Source: Rickettsiales bacterium
Lineage (GTDB): Bacteria > Pseudomonadota > Alphaproteobacteria > TMED127
Direction of reading: 5' to 3'
DNA: 16,616 nucleotides
Assembly (NCBI GenBank): GCA_002706585.1
Contig: PALU01000053.1
Location: forward strand, 1 to 16,616
Of this stretch, positions 1 through 3,557 are shown piece by piece. The notes beneath the pieces are model-generated. The model saw only the letters and a program-made list of their open reading frames with translations. It was not told the DNA's origin and made no database searches. Every line of letters starts with the position of its first letter. The first letter of the stretch is position 1. The translations under genes and the position numbers were made by a program.

Positions 1-2
1 AA

Positions 3-33
3 TAAATTTATTAGATATAATTTAATAAATTTA
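3..33 (-). terminator. AT-rich hairpin behind the HMG-box gene
   Basis: An 11-bp perfect inverted repeat (3-13 with 23-33, 9-nt loop) begins 3 nt past the stop codon at 37-39. In Mimivirus, transcripts end and are polyadenylated at such AT-rich hairpins. The same placement recurs behind other genes here, so it is read as the 3'-end signal of the minus-strand gene. Confidence 0.6.
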
Positions 34-36
34 ATT

Positions 37-630
37 TTAATACTTTTCTGTCCAACTTTCCCCCTTATAATTAGTATAGGTTGTAAAATCTCCAACTTCT
101 CCTTCATAATTTTCACGAATTCCCCACCAAGATTCCGTACAGTTTTGACTTCCACCATAAACTTTTACACTCCATTTTCGCGCTGCTCGCCAATTAAATT
201 TTTTTCCATCAACAGATTTATATTTGGGGACCTCAATTCCTTGAGCCTCAAAGTTCTTTTTTTCCAAGTCTGTAAATAATTCAACTGTCTTCACAGGACC
301 AATAACTCTATAGTTTGAAAATCCATTATCTAATCCTACACAAGGAACTCTACCTCTATTTTGAACCAAGAATATCTTGAGTTTTTTTATTTCTTCTTCA
401 GAATAGTCCAAAACTTCTTGTTTTTTTTCATTATAAATTCTTTTTTCGTTTTTTGCTCGTAATAAATAAATATCCTTTTGATCATCTGTAAGATTTACCC
501 ATTGTTCCCTCATAGCTTTTGTATATAACTGATAAGCAGTTAATGGTTTTGGAATATTTTGTAGTTCCTTTTTAATAGTATCATTGTGTGTTTTGACATC
601 GAAATCAGTAAGAGAAGCCATCTTATACAT
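37..630 (-). CDS. HMG-box-like small DNA-binding protein
   Basis: A 197-residue protein. Residues 27-72 resemble a compact HMG box: an N-terminal PKPLTAYQLYTK stretch like the P-x-SAY-x-LF start of HMG helix 1, then W44-x-x-L-(S/T)-D-x-x-K, then Y55 and a Lys/Arg-rich helix ending KRIYNEKK. The box is about 46 residues against the usual 70 or so; the segment between helix 1 and the central Trp is missing. Proteins of this family bend or package DNA, and giant viruses carry several. The C-terminal 110 residues are rich in Trp and Tyr (SWWGIRENY, GESWTEKY) and match nothing I recognise. The start is either M1 (630) or M4 (621); the promoter-like AAAATTGA lies 24 or 33 nt upstream. It is transcribed divergently from the RING gene. 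HMG assignment is by eye; other DNA-binding roles remain possible. Confidence 0.6.
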   Translation of the reverse strand: MYKMASLTDFDVKTHNDTIKKELQNIPKPLTAYQLYTKAMREQWVNLTDDQKDIYLLRAKNEKRIYNEKKQEVLDYSEEEIKKLKIFLVQNRGRVPCVGLDNGFSNYRVIGPVKTVELFTDLEKKNFEAQGIEVPKYKSVDGKKFNWRAARKWSVKVYGGSQNCTESWWGIRENYEGEVGDFTTYTNYKGESWTEKY

Positions 631-654
631 AATAATTTGTAAGTAAATCCTAAT

Positions 655-662
655 TCAATTTT
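655..662 (-). promoter_or_regulatory. Early-type AAAATTGA promoter box
   Basis: The minus strand reads exactly AAAATTGA, the octamer of Mimivirus-type early promoters, 24 nt before the first possible start codon of the HMG-box-like gene. It is closer to the start than is typical, which slightly favours the internal start M4. It suggests early expression. Confidence 0.55.
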
Positions 663-698
663 ATAAACTATATAAACCGTATTAAGTAATTATAAGTA

Positions 699-1265
699 AT
701 GGAAATAGTGGGAACGGCTGAAATAAAACCACAATTTGAATTGGAATGCCATTGTTGTACAAGTACTGAGGATGTCCATATATGTGAATTAGATAATTGT
801 GATTATCCCCTTTGTTCTACTTGTAAAGAAAAAGCTTTAAAATTAGAACACAAATGTCCTGGTTGTAGGAGAAGTGTTGCCGTAGATATAAATGATGATA
901 CTGATTCTGATTATGATTCCGATGATGAATTAGAACCAGATTTAGATTTTATTAATAGAAAATGTAAATGTAGTGATCAGAATATTGATATTATTATTCG
1001 TTTTTTGCAAGACTTTATATTTAGTATGGGCGTGTTAATTGCGGGAACAGTTGTTTTTTTCATATTATTAATGATGGGAAGATTAGTATCAGTTATATTT
1101 AAAATAGGTCCTATGGATTATTGGTGTCTTTCATTGGGGCAAGATGCTTGGGGATTTTTTATAGGTTATGGTTTATTGGGAGCTACATTAGGATTTTTTA
1201 TTCTTTGTTGTGGTGGTGGATTATTATTTGAATGTTTATGTAAAGACTCAGATGATTATTATTAA
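699..1265 (+). CDS. RING-finger protein with two transmembrane segments (candidate E3 ubiquitin ligase)
   Basis: A 188-residue protein. The N-terminal zinc-binding pattern uses cysteines only: C17-x2-C20, C29-x4-C34, C39-x2-C42, C53-x2-C56. The C34-x4-C39-x2-C42-x10-C53-x2-C56 part matches the C4C4 RING layout known from CNOT4. An acidic linker (about 65-83, DDTDSDYDSDDE) follows, then a second Cys pair (C89, C91) and two hydrophobic segments at about 106-127 and 152-177. The tail is short and acidic. RING domains recruit E2 enzymes for ubiquitin transfer; the membrane anchors suggest action at an endomembrane or virion membrane with the RING in the cytosol. The catalytic role is inferred, since only metal ligands are visible. 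The stop overlaps the end of the convergent gene by 4 nt, leaving no room for a separate 3' hairpin. No AAAATTGA box precedes it. Confidence 0.65.
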   Translation: MEIVGTAEIKPQFELECHCCTSTEDVHICELDNCDYPLCSTCKEKALKLEHKCPGCRRSVAVDINDDTDSDYDSDDELEPDLDFINRKCKCSDQNIDIIIRFLQDFIFSMGVLIAGTVVFFILLMMGRLVSVIFKIGPMDYWCLSLGQDAWGFFIGYGLLGATLGFFILCCGGGLLFECLCKDSDDYY

Positions 1266-1510
1266 CAAATATTTCCCCAAGATTTTGTAAAGTTTTCGTG
1301 TTGACACATTTCTTTTATGATTCTCAAAGAATTTCTAGCATCAGGAAGTAATTCATTCATATCTTTAATTACTTCATTTATTTCTGATGCGGTATGTGCC
1401 GTATATCCAGTAATAACAAAAAGAACAATAACACTAAGAATTGCGGAGATCGATGCCGAATAAAAAAAAGAGTAATTTTGTCTAGGAGTTCCTACAAGTG
1501 GTGCGTCCAT
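1262..1510 (-). CDS. Small single-pass membrane protein, unknown function
   Basis: An 82-residue protein with a short polar N-terminus, one strongly hydrophobic segment (about 15-36, FFYSASISAILSVIVLFVIT) and a polar, probably helical C-terminal half ending in Cys. I do not recognise the family. Small one-pass proteins of this sort are common in giant-virus membranes, but nothing here shows the role. The gene is convergent with the RING gene and shares 4 nt at the stop codons (1262-1265). The first ATG is at 1508-1510, and the tRNA-cluster hairpin lies just upstream at 1513-1546. Confidence 0.6.
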   Translation of the reverse strand: MDAPLVGTPRQNYSFFYSASISAILSVIVLFVITGYTAHTASEINEVIKDMNELLPDARNSLRIIKEMCQHENFTKSWGNIC

Positions 1511-1512
1511 TT

Positions 1513-1546
1513 AAATTAATATAAATTAAGTTATTTATATTAATTT
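1513..1546 (-). terminator. 14-bp hairpin closing the tRNA cluster
   Basis: A perfect 14-bp AT-only inverted repeat (1513-1526 with 1533-1546, 6-nt loop) starts 19 nt past the 3' end of the last tRNA of the minus-strand cluster. It fits the hairpin type that defines Mimivirus transcript 3' ends and suggests that the tRNAs are part of a virus-polymerase transcript. It lies in the only gap between the cluster and the next gene. Confidence 0.7.
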
Positions 1547-1565
1547 GTTAAAACAATTAAAAATT

Positions 1566-1638
1566 TAGTCCATAGCGGGATTGAACCGCTGACCTTGGGT
1601 TTATTAGACCCACGCTCTACCTACTGAGCTAATGGACT
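1566..1638 (-). tRNA. tRNA-Ile(AAT)
   Basis: A full cloverleaf in normal order: a 7-bp acceptor (1567-1573 with 1632-1638), a T-arm with loop TTCAATC, a 5-bp anticodon stem (1596-1600/1608-1612), loop CTAATAA giving anticodon AAT, a D-stem GAGC/GCTC and discriminator A. No CCA is encoded. The A34 anticodon is eukaryote-style and would need conversion to inosine. It is the last tRNA of the cluster. Confidence 0.93.
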
Positions 1639-1657
1639 TGGTGCTGTTTTCATTTGG

Positions 1658-1728
1658 TCATAAGAGTTGGAATTGAACCAACGTAGAAGGAGCTTGAGTC
1701 CTACGCTTAACCACTAAGCTATCTTAAG
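1658..1728 (-). tRNA. tRNA with CAA (Leu) anticodon but a short variable loop
   Basis: A 71-nt cloverleaf with a T-arm (GTTGG/CCAAC, loop TTCAATT) and a D-arm (GCTT/AAGC, loop AGTGGTT). U33 is satisfied only by loop CTCAAGC, which gives anticodon CAA. The variable region is just CTAC, whereas Leu tRNAs normally carry a long variable arm, as the other two Leu tRNAs in this cluster do. The anticodon stem has 4 good pairs plus T-T, and the acceptor has one T-T mismatch (positions 2-71). It could be a functional Leu acceptor of unusual shape, a tRNA of other identity, or a decaying copy. Confidence 0.7.
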
Positions 1729-1749
1729 ATTTGCTGTTAGAAAACAAGT

Positions 1750-1822
1750 TGCCCGACCTGGGACTTGAACCCAGGGCCACAAGATTAAGAGTCTTGCGCT
1801 CTACCGACTGAGCTAGCCGGGC
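1750..1822 (-). tRNA. tRNA-Lys(CTT)
   Basis: A cloverleaf with a 7-bp acceptor (1751-1757/1816-1822, one G-T pair), T-stem CTGGG/CCCAG with loop TTCAAGT, anticodon stem CAAGA/TCTTG, loop CTCTTAA (anticodon CTT), a 5-nt variable loop and discriminator A. No CCA is encoded. All expected conserved positions are present. Confidence 0.93.
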
Positions 1823-1830
1823 TAAAATAC

Positions 1831-1967
1831 TATCAACATATAAACAGAACCTGCTTTGACCTCTTGCATACTAGGGCATTATACCCTAGGCAGGATTCGA
1901 ACCTGCGAAGCACAATGGCGGAAGATTTGGAGTCTTAATTGTTTTTGATTTTTGCTGTTAGTTGATA
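1831..1967 (-). other. Complementary flanks of the permuted CCA tRNA
   Basis: The sequence before the 3' half (1955-1967) and that after the 5' half (1831-1847) pair with each other: 7 bp (1831-1837 with 1961-1967) and 5 bp (1843-1847 with 1955-1959), separated by a 5-nt versus 1-nt bulge. In a precursor this would bring the two ends of the permuted tRNA together near its split anticodon stem, as splicing of permuted tRNAs requires. It is not a textbook bulge-helix-bulge; one side leaves 18 unpaired nt. Confidence 0.5.
1850..1936 (-). tRNA. Circularly permuted tRNA, CCA anticodon, long variable arm
   Basis: On the minus strand the 3' half comes first (1936 to 1882): 28-31 AAGA, loop CTCCAAA, TCTTC, a 14-nt variable arm, T-arm GCAGG-TTCGAAT-CCTGC, acceptor CTAGGGT, A73. 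After 4 nt (1878-1881) comes the 5' half (1877 to 1850): acceptor GCCCTAG, TA, D-stem TGC/GCA with an 11-nt loop, then GG. Joined at 27/28 the halves make a perfect GAAGA/TCTTC anticodon stem plus a 26-44 pair and an 83-nt tRNA. The acceptor strands pair over 7 bp across the spacer. The D-loop and the 14-nt variable arm match those of the Leu(CAA) tRNA next door, yet the anticodon reads UGG (Trp). It could be a Trp tRNA of odd shape, or a Leu/Ser-type tRNA decoding Trp codons. The permuted order is visible; expression is inferred. Confidence 0.65.
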
Positions 1968-1970
1968 TTT

Positions 1971-1985
1971 ACCGTGCTCCCCAAG
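1971..1985 (-). repeat. tRNA 3'-flank motif, copy 1
   Basis: RNA-sense CTTGGGGAGCACGGT directly abuts the 3' end of tRNA-Arg. The core GGGGAGCACGG recurs directly behind the tRNA-like unit at 2679 and behind tRNA-Gln, with a diverged copy behind tRNA-Asn. It is GC-rich in an AT-rich setting and has no recognised function. Confidence 0.7.
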
Positions 1986-2058
1986 TGCCCCACCCAGGAT
2001 TTGAACCTGGAATCTCCCGCTTAGAAGGCGGTTGCCTTAACCATTAGGCCAGTAGGGC
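1986..2058 (-). tRNA. tRNA-Arg(TCT)
   Basis: A normal cloverleaf with acceptor 1987-1993/2052-2058 (one G-T), T-arm CCAGG/CCTGG with loop TTCAAAT, loop CTTCTAA (anticodon TCT), an anticodon stem of four G-C pairs plus one mismatch at the base, and discriminator A. It reads AGA, the Arg codon favoured in AT-rich genomes. Confidence 0.92.
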
Positions 2059-2059
2059 A

Positions 2060-2092
2060 AATTAATATTATAGCCTCACTATAATATTAATT
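2060..2092 (-). terminator. 14-bp hairpin inside the tRNA cluster
   Basis: A perfect 14-bp inverted repeat (2060-2073 with 2079-2092, loop cctca) lies between tRNA-Leu(CAA) and tRNA-Arg. It has the same form as the hairpin ending the cluster. It may end a first transcript carrying the upstream tRNAs, or act as a processing site in a longer precursor. No AAAATTGA box follows it, so how the downstream tRNAs would then be transcribed is unclear. Confidence 0.65.
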
Positions 2093-2109
2093 ACTATTGT
2101 TGTTTCTTA

Positions 2110-2192
2110 TACCAGCAACGTGATTCGAACACGCGAAGGGATAACCCACTCCCTCTTGAGGGGAGCTCCTTTGACCGCTCGGAAATACTGGT
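2110..2192 (-). tRNA. tRNA-Leu(CAA), long variable arm
   Basis: An 83-nt type II tRNA: acceptor 2111-2117/2186-2192, D-arm TCC/GGA with loop GAGCGGTCAAA, anticodon stem CTCCC/GGGAG, loop CTCAAGA (anticodon CAA), a 14-nt variable arm with GGG/CCC stem, T-arm loop TTCGAAT and discriminator A. This is the expected shape for Leu and contrasts with the CAA tRNA at 1658. Confidence 0.93.
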
Positions 2193-2231
2193 ATTTGATA
2201 GGGAATTTTTCTTATTTTGGAAAATTTTCTA

Positions 2232-2342
2232 TCTTAATGATACTGGTTCCATAAATCTACGCACTCTACCACTGAGCTACCTTGTTTTCACAAGGGCGGG
2301 GATCGAACCCGCGACCACGCCTTTATAATAGGATGATTAAGA
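2232..2342 (-). other. Complementary flanks of the permuted Ile tRNA
   Basis: Flanks of the permuted tRNA pair with each other: 2232-2238 with 2336-2342 (7 bp), one G-G mismatch, then 2 bp more up to the splice point. A competing 6-bp pairing (TGGTTC before, GAACCA behind) also exists. As in the other permuted gene, this could hold the two ends together for splicing; 18 nt remain unpaired on one side. Confidence 0.45.
2260..2332 (-). tRNA. Circularly permuted tRNA-Ile(TAT)
   Basis: The 3' half comes first on the minus strand (2332 to 2288): C29 C30 T31, loop ATTATAA (anticodon TAT), AGGCG, variable loop TGGTC, T-arm GCGGG-TTCGATC-CCCGC, acceptor CCTTGTG and A73. After one base (2287) comes the 5' half (2286 to 2260): acceptor AACAAGG, TA, D-arm GCTC-AGTGGTA-GAGT, G26, C27 G28. 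Read straight through, neither half has a partner. Joined at 28/29 they give a perfect CGCCT/AGGCG anticodon stem and a standard 72-nt tRNA. The acceptor strands pair over 6 bp across the spacer (A1-G72 is a mismatch). A join at 29/30 with a U-G pair would also work. Permuted tRNA genes are known from red and green algae and some archaea, where they mature through a circular intermediate. Ile(TAT) complements the Ile(AAT) tRNA in the same cluster. Confidence 0.75.
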
Positions 2343-2363
2343 ATTGCTGTGAAGAACCATAAA

Positions 2364-2436
2364 TAGCGACGAGTGGGATCGAACCACCGACCTTCTGGTT
2401 ATGAGCCAGACACGCTAACCGCTGCGCCACGTCGCT
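2364..2436 (-). tRNA. tRNA-Met(CAT)
   Basis: A normal cloverleaf with acceptor AGCGACG/CGTCGCT, anticodon stem TCTGG/CCAGA, loop CTCATAA (anticodon CAT), variable loop AGGTC, T-loop TTCGATC and discriminator A. The anticodon stem lacks the GGG/CCC pairs of initiators, so an elongator is likelier, although A1-U72 is initiator-like. Confidence 0.92.
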
Positions 2437-2455
2437 TGAAATAATATTTTTTAAT

Positions 2456-2537
2456 TGTTGGCTGTGGGGTTTGAACCCACGCGTACGAATACATCACGGC
2501 CTTAACGTGACCCCTTAGACCACTCGGGCAAGCCAAC
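2456..2537 (-). tRNA. tRNA-Leu(AAG), long variable arm
   Basis: An 82-nt type II tRNA: acceptor AGCCAAC/GTTGGCT family pairing (2457-2463/2531-2537), anticodon stem TCACG/CGTGA, loop TTAAGGC (anticodon AAG), a 13-nt variable arm, T-stem GTGGG/CCCAC and discriminator A. A34 again implies a eukaryotic inosine-forming host. Confidence 0.92.
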
Positions 2538-2582
2538 CATATTTTTTTTCTTTATAATAATTTGGTCTTTCCCCTATTCTCC

Positions 2583-2656
2583 TGCCGTTACTGGGGCTTG
2601 AACCCAGGACCACGCGCTTAAAAGGCGCGCGCTCTACCAAACTGAGCTATAACGGC
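2583..2656 (-). tRNA. tRNA-Lys(TTT)
   Basis: A normal cloverleaf with acceptor GCCGTTA/TAACGGC, anticodon stem CGCGC/GCGCG, loop CTTTTAA (anticodon TTT), T-arm CTGGG/CCCAG with loop TTCAAGC and discriminator A. Together with Lys(CTT) it covers both Lys codons. Confidence 0.94.
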
Positions 2657-2666
2657 TTTGTAATTT

Positions 2667-2679
2667 CCGTGCTCCCCAA
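2667..2679 (-). repeat. tRNA 3'-flank motif, copy 2
   Basis: RNA-sense TTGGGGAGCACGG directly follows the acceptor of the aberrant tRNA-like unit. It is identical to the core behind tRNA-Arg. Confidence 0.7.
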
Positions 2680-2747
2680 TATCCTTCCCAGACTCGAACT
2701 GGGTCCTCCAGCATCAACGCCGTGGTGTTACCGTCTAACCAAGGATT
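2679..2747 (-). tRNA. tRNA-like unit with aberrant anticodon arm, identity unclear
   Basis: The T-arm is excellent (CCCAG-TTCGAGT-CTGGG). Acceptor strands AATCCTT and AAGGATA pair over 6 bp with an A-A mismatch at the end. A D-arm can be drawn (GTT-AGACGGT-AAC). The anticodon region does not form a normal 5-bp stem: CCACG faces GCTGG or TGCTG, and no register places U33 before a credible anticodon. Candidate triplets are GTT, TGA or GAT, none convincing. It is either a decayed tRNA, or one needing unusual processing as seen in the two permuted neighbours. I would not assign an amino acid. Confidence 0.45.
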
Positions 2748-2840
2748 TGTTTTTCCAGCTCCCCATTGAATATCTTGTCTTGCTTACCTTTTATCATCAG
2801 CTACATCTTATTCTGTGGTGTATTACGGCTCACCAAGCCT
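2748..2840 (-). other. 93-nt tRNA spacer with diverged 3'-flank motifs
   Basis: The longest gap in the cluster. It holds no cloverleaf. Two diverged copies of the 3'-flank motif are present: RNA-sense CTTGGTGAGCCGTAA behind tRNA-Asn (2823-2837) and CAATGGGGAGCTGGA near 2755-2769. The second has no tRNA in front of it, so a tRNA may have been lost here. Confidence 0.45.
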
Positions 2841-2914
2841 CGCTCGAAACAGGGGTCGAACCTGTGACCTCACGATTAACAGTCGTGCGCTCTAACCAAC
2901 TGAGCTATTCAAGC
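2841..2914 (-). tRNA. tRNA-Asn(GTT)
   Basis: A normal cloverleaf with acceptor 2842-2848/2908-2914 (one G-T), anticodon stem CACGA/TCGTG, loop CTGTTAA (anticodon GTT), T-arm ACAGG/CCTGT with loop TTCGACC and discriminator G, as usual for eukaryotic Asn. Confidence 0.93.
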
Positions 2915-2932
2915 AAGTTTAAAATTTTTTTA

Positions 2933-3006
2933 TTCCCACTACGGGACTCGAACCCGTGTCTCCCCGGTGAAAGCGGGGTATCCTGAACCACCTAGACTAA
3001 ATGGGA
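2933..3006 (-). tRNA. tRNA-Glu(TTC)
   Basis: A normal cloverleaf with acceptor 2934-2940/3000-3006 (one G-T), a strong anticodon stem CCCCG/CGGGG, loop CTTTCAC (anticodon TTC), a 4-nt variable loop, T-arm ACGGG/CCCGT with loop TTCGAGT and discriminator A. Confidence 0.92.
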
Positions 3007-3010
3007 ACTA

Positions 3011-3025
3011 ACCGTGCTCCCCCAA
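3011..3025 (-). repeat. tRNA 3'-flank motif, copy 3
   Basis: RNA-sense TTGGGGGAGCACGGT begins at the discriminator position of tRNA-Gln. It has the same core as copies 1 and 2 with one extra G. Confidence 0.7.
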
Positions 3026-3096
3026 GGCACCGACGGGATTTGAACCCGCGTTACAGCATTCAAAGTGCTGCGTCCTAACCGCTAGACGACGACGCC
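3025..3096 (-). tRNA. tRNA-Gln(TTG)
   Basis: A normal cloverleaf with acceptor GGCGTCG/CGGTGCC (two G-T pairs), anticodon stem CAGCA/TGCTG, loop CTTTGAA (anticodon TTG), T-loop TTCAAAT and discriminator T, typical of eukaryotic Gln. It is the first tRNA of the cluster in the direction of transcription. Confidence 0.92.
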
Positions 3097-3261
3097 ATGT
3101 CTCTTGACTACTTAGACTGATTAGATACTATCAACTCTCCTATCAATTCAATTTTCAGAAGTTAACATAGAAATAGTATAGGATTATATCTTTCTTGACA
3201 TCATTATCGTCTCTCCATCTTTTTCCCTCCGCAAATATATATTACCATTATGCTTTAAGTC
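3097..3261. other. Noncoding upstream region of the tRNA cluster
   Basis: No credible reading frame or tRNA is visible. It contains the AAAATTGA box at 3148-3155 and otherwise pyrimidine-rich sequence (about 3190-3235). It lies between the first tRNA and the hairpin ending the upstream gene, so it is the natural control region of the cluster. Confidence 0.6.
3148..3155 (-). promoter_or_regulatory. AAAATTGA early-type promoter of the tRNA cluster
   Basis: The minus strand reads exactly AAAATTGA, 51 nt before the 5' end of the first tRNA. This spacing is close to that of Mimivirus early promoters and suggests that the viral RNA polymerase, not host Pol III alone, makes the tRNA precursor. Confidence 0.65.
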
Positions 3262-3298
3262 CTTTAATTATAATATTAAGTGCGTATTATAAGTAAAG
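3262..3298 (-). terminator. Hairpin behind the 77-aa gene
   Basis: An inverted repeat of 14 positions with 13 pairs (3262-3275 with 3285-3298, one A-G mismatch, 9-nt loop) begins 3 nt past the stop codon at 3302-3304. It has the same position and form as the hairpins at 3-33 and 4333-4367. Confidence 0.65.
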
Positions 3299-3301
3299 AT
3301 T

Positions 3302-3535
3302 TTAATTTAATAGATTATCTTTTTTATATTCTTCATACCAGTTTTGGTTATATTCATCTACATTTTCTCCTAAACTTGTTATAAATAATTCTATTTGATT
3401 CTTTGCTTCTGTTTTATCAAATCCATATTTTTCAACTACTCCTATCCACATCGCAACACTTGTTATATCATTATAACTAACATCTAATACCGCTTTCGTT
3501 TGAATATCTTTTCCCTTTTTTCCTATTCTTAACAT
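3302..3535 (-). CDS. Small hypothetical protein, 77 aa
   Basis: I do not recognise this protein. It begins with a basic stretch (MLRIGKKGKDIQTK), continues with a mixed segment (DITSVAMWIGVVEKYGFDKTEAKNQI) that is probably helical, and ends acidic and Tyr/Asn-rich (EEYKKDNLLN). No membrane segment, signal or metal motif is visible. Reality is supported by a 3' hairpin placed right behind the stop and by same-strand tandem arrangement 22 nt after the virion-like gene. It may share a transcript with that gene. Confidence 0.55.
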   Translation of the reverse strand: MLRIGKKGKDIQTKAVLDVSYNDITSVAMWIGVVEKYGFDKTEAKNQIELFITSLGENVDEYNQNWYEEYKKDNLLN

Positions 3536-3557
3536 TATAAATTTATTATATAAAATA

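Noticed and set aside
1240..1290. Hairpin for the convergent genes
   Set aside because: The stop codons overlap and no convincing inverted repeat was seen nearby.
1882..1942. Ordinary intron-containing tRNA-Trp in normal order
   Set aside because: No D-arm or acceptor 5' strand exists upstream (1943-1985). The matching acceptor strand and D-arm lie downstream, which fits permutation.
2250..2345. Two unrelated tRNA fragments (pseudogenes)
   Set aside because: The fragments have complementary acceptors and rebuild a complete anticodon stem when joined, which is unlikely for unrelated remnants. It is kept as an alternative only.
2669..2986. Plus-strand 105-codon frame across the tRNAs
   Set aside because: It lies entirely over well-formed minus-strand tRNA genes and their spacers, and its product is a mixture of tRNA-arm translations.
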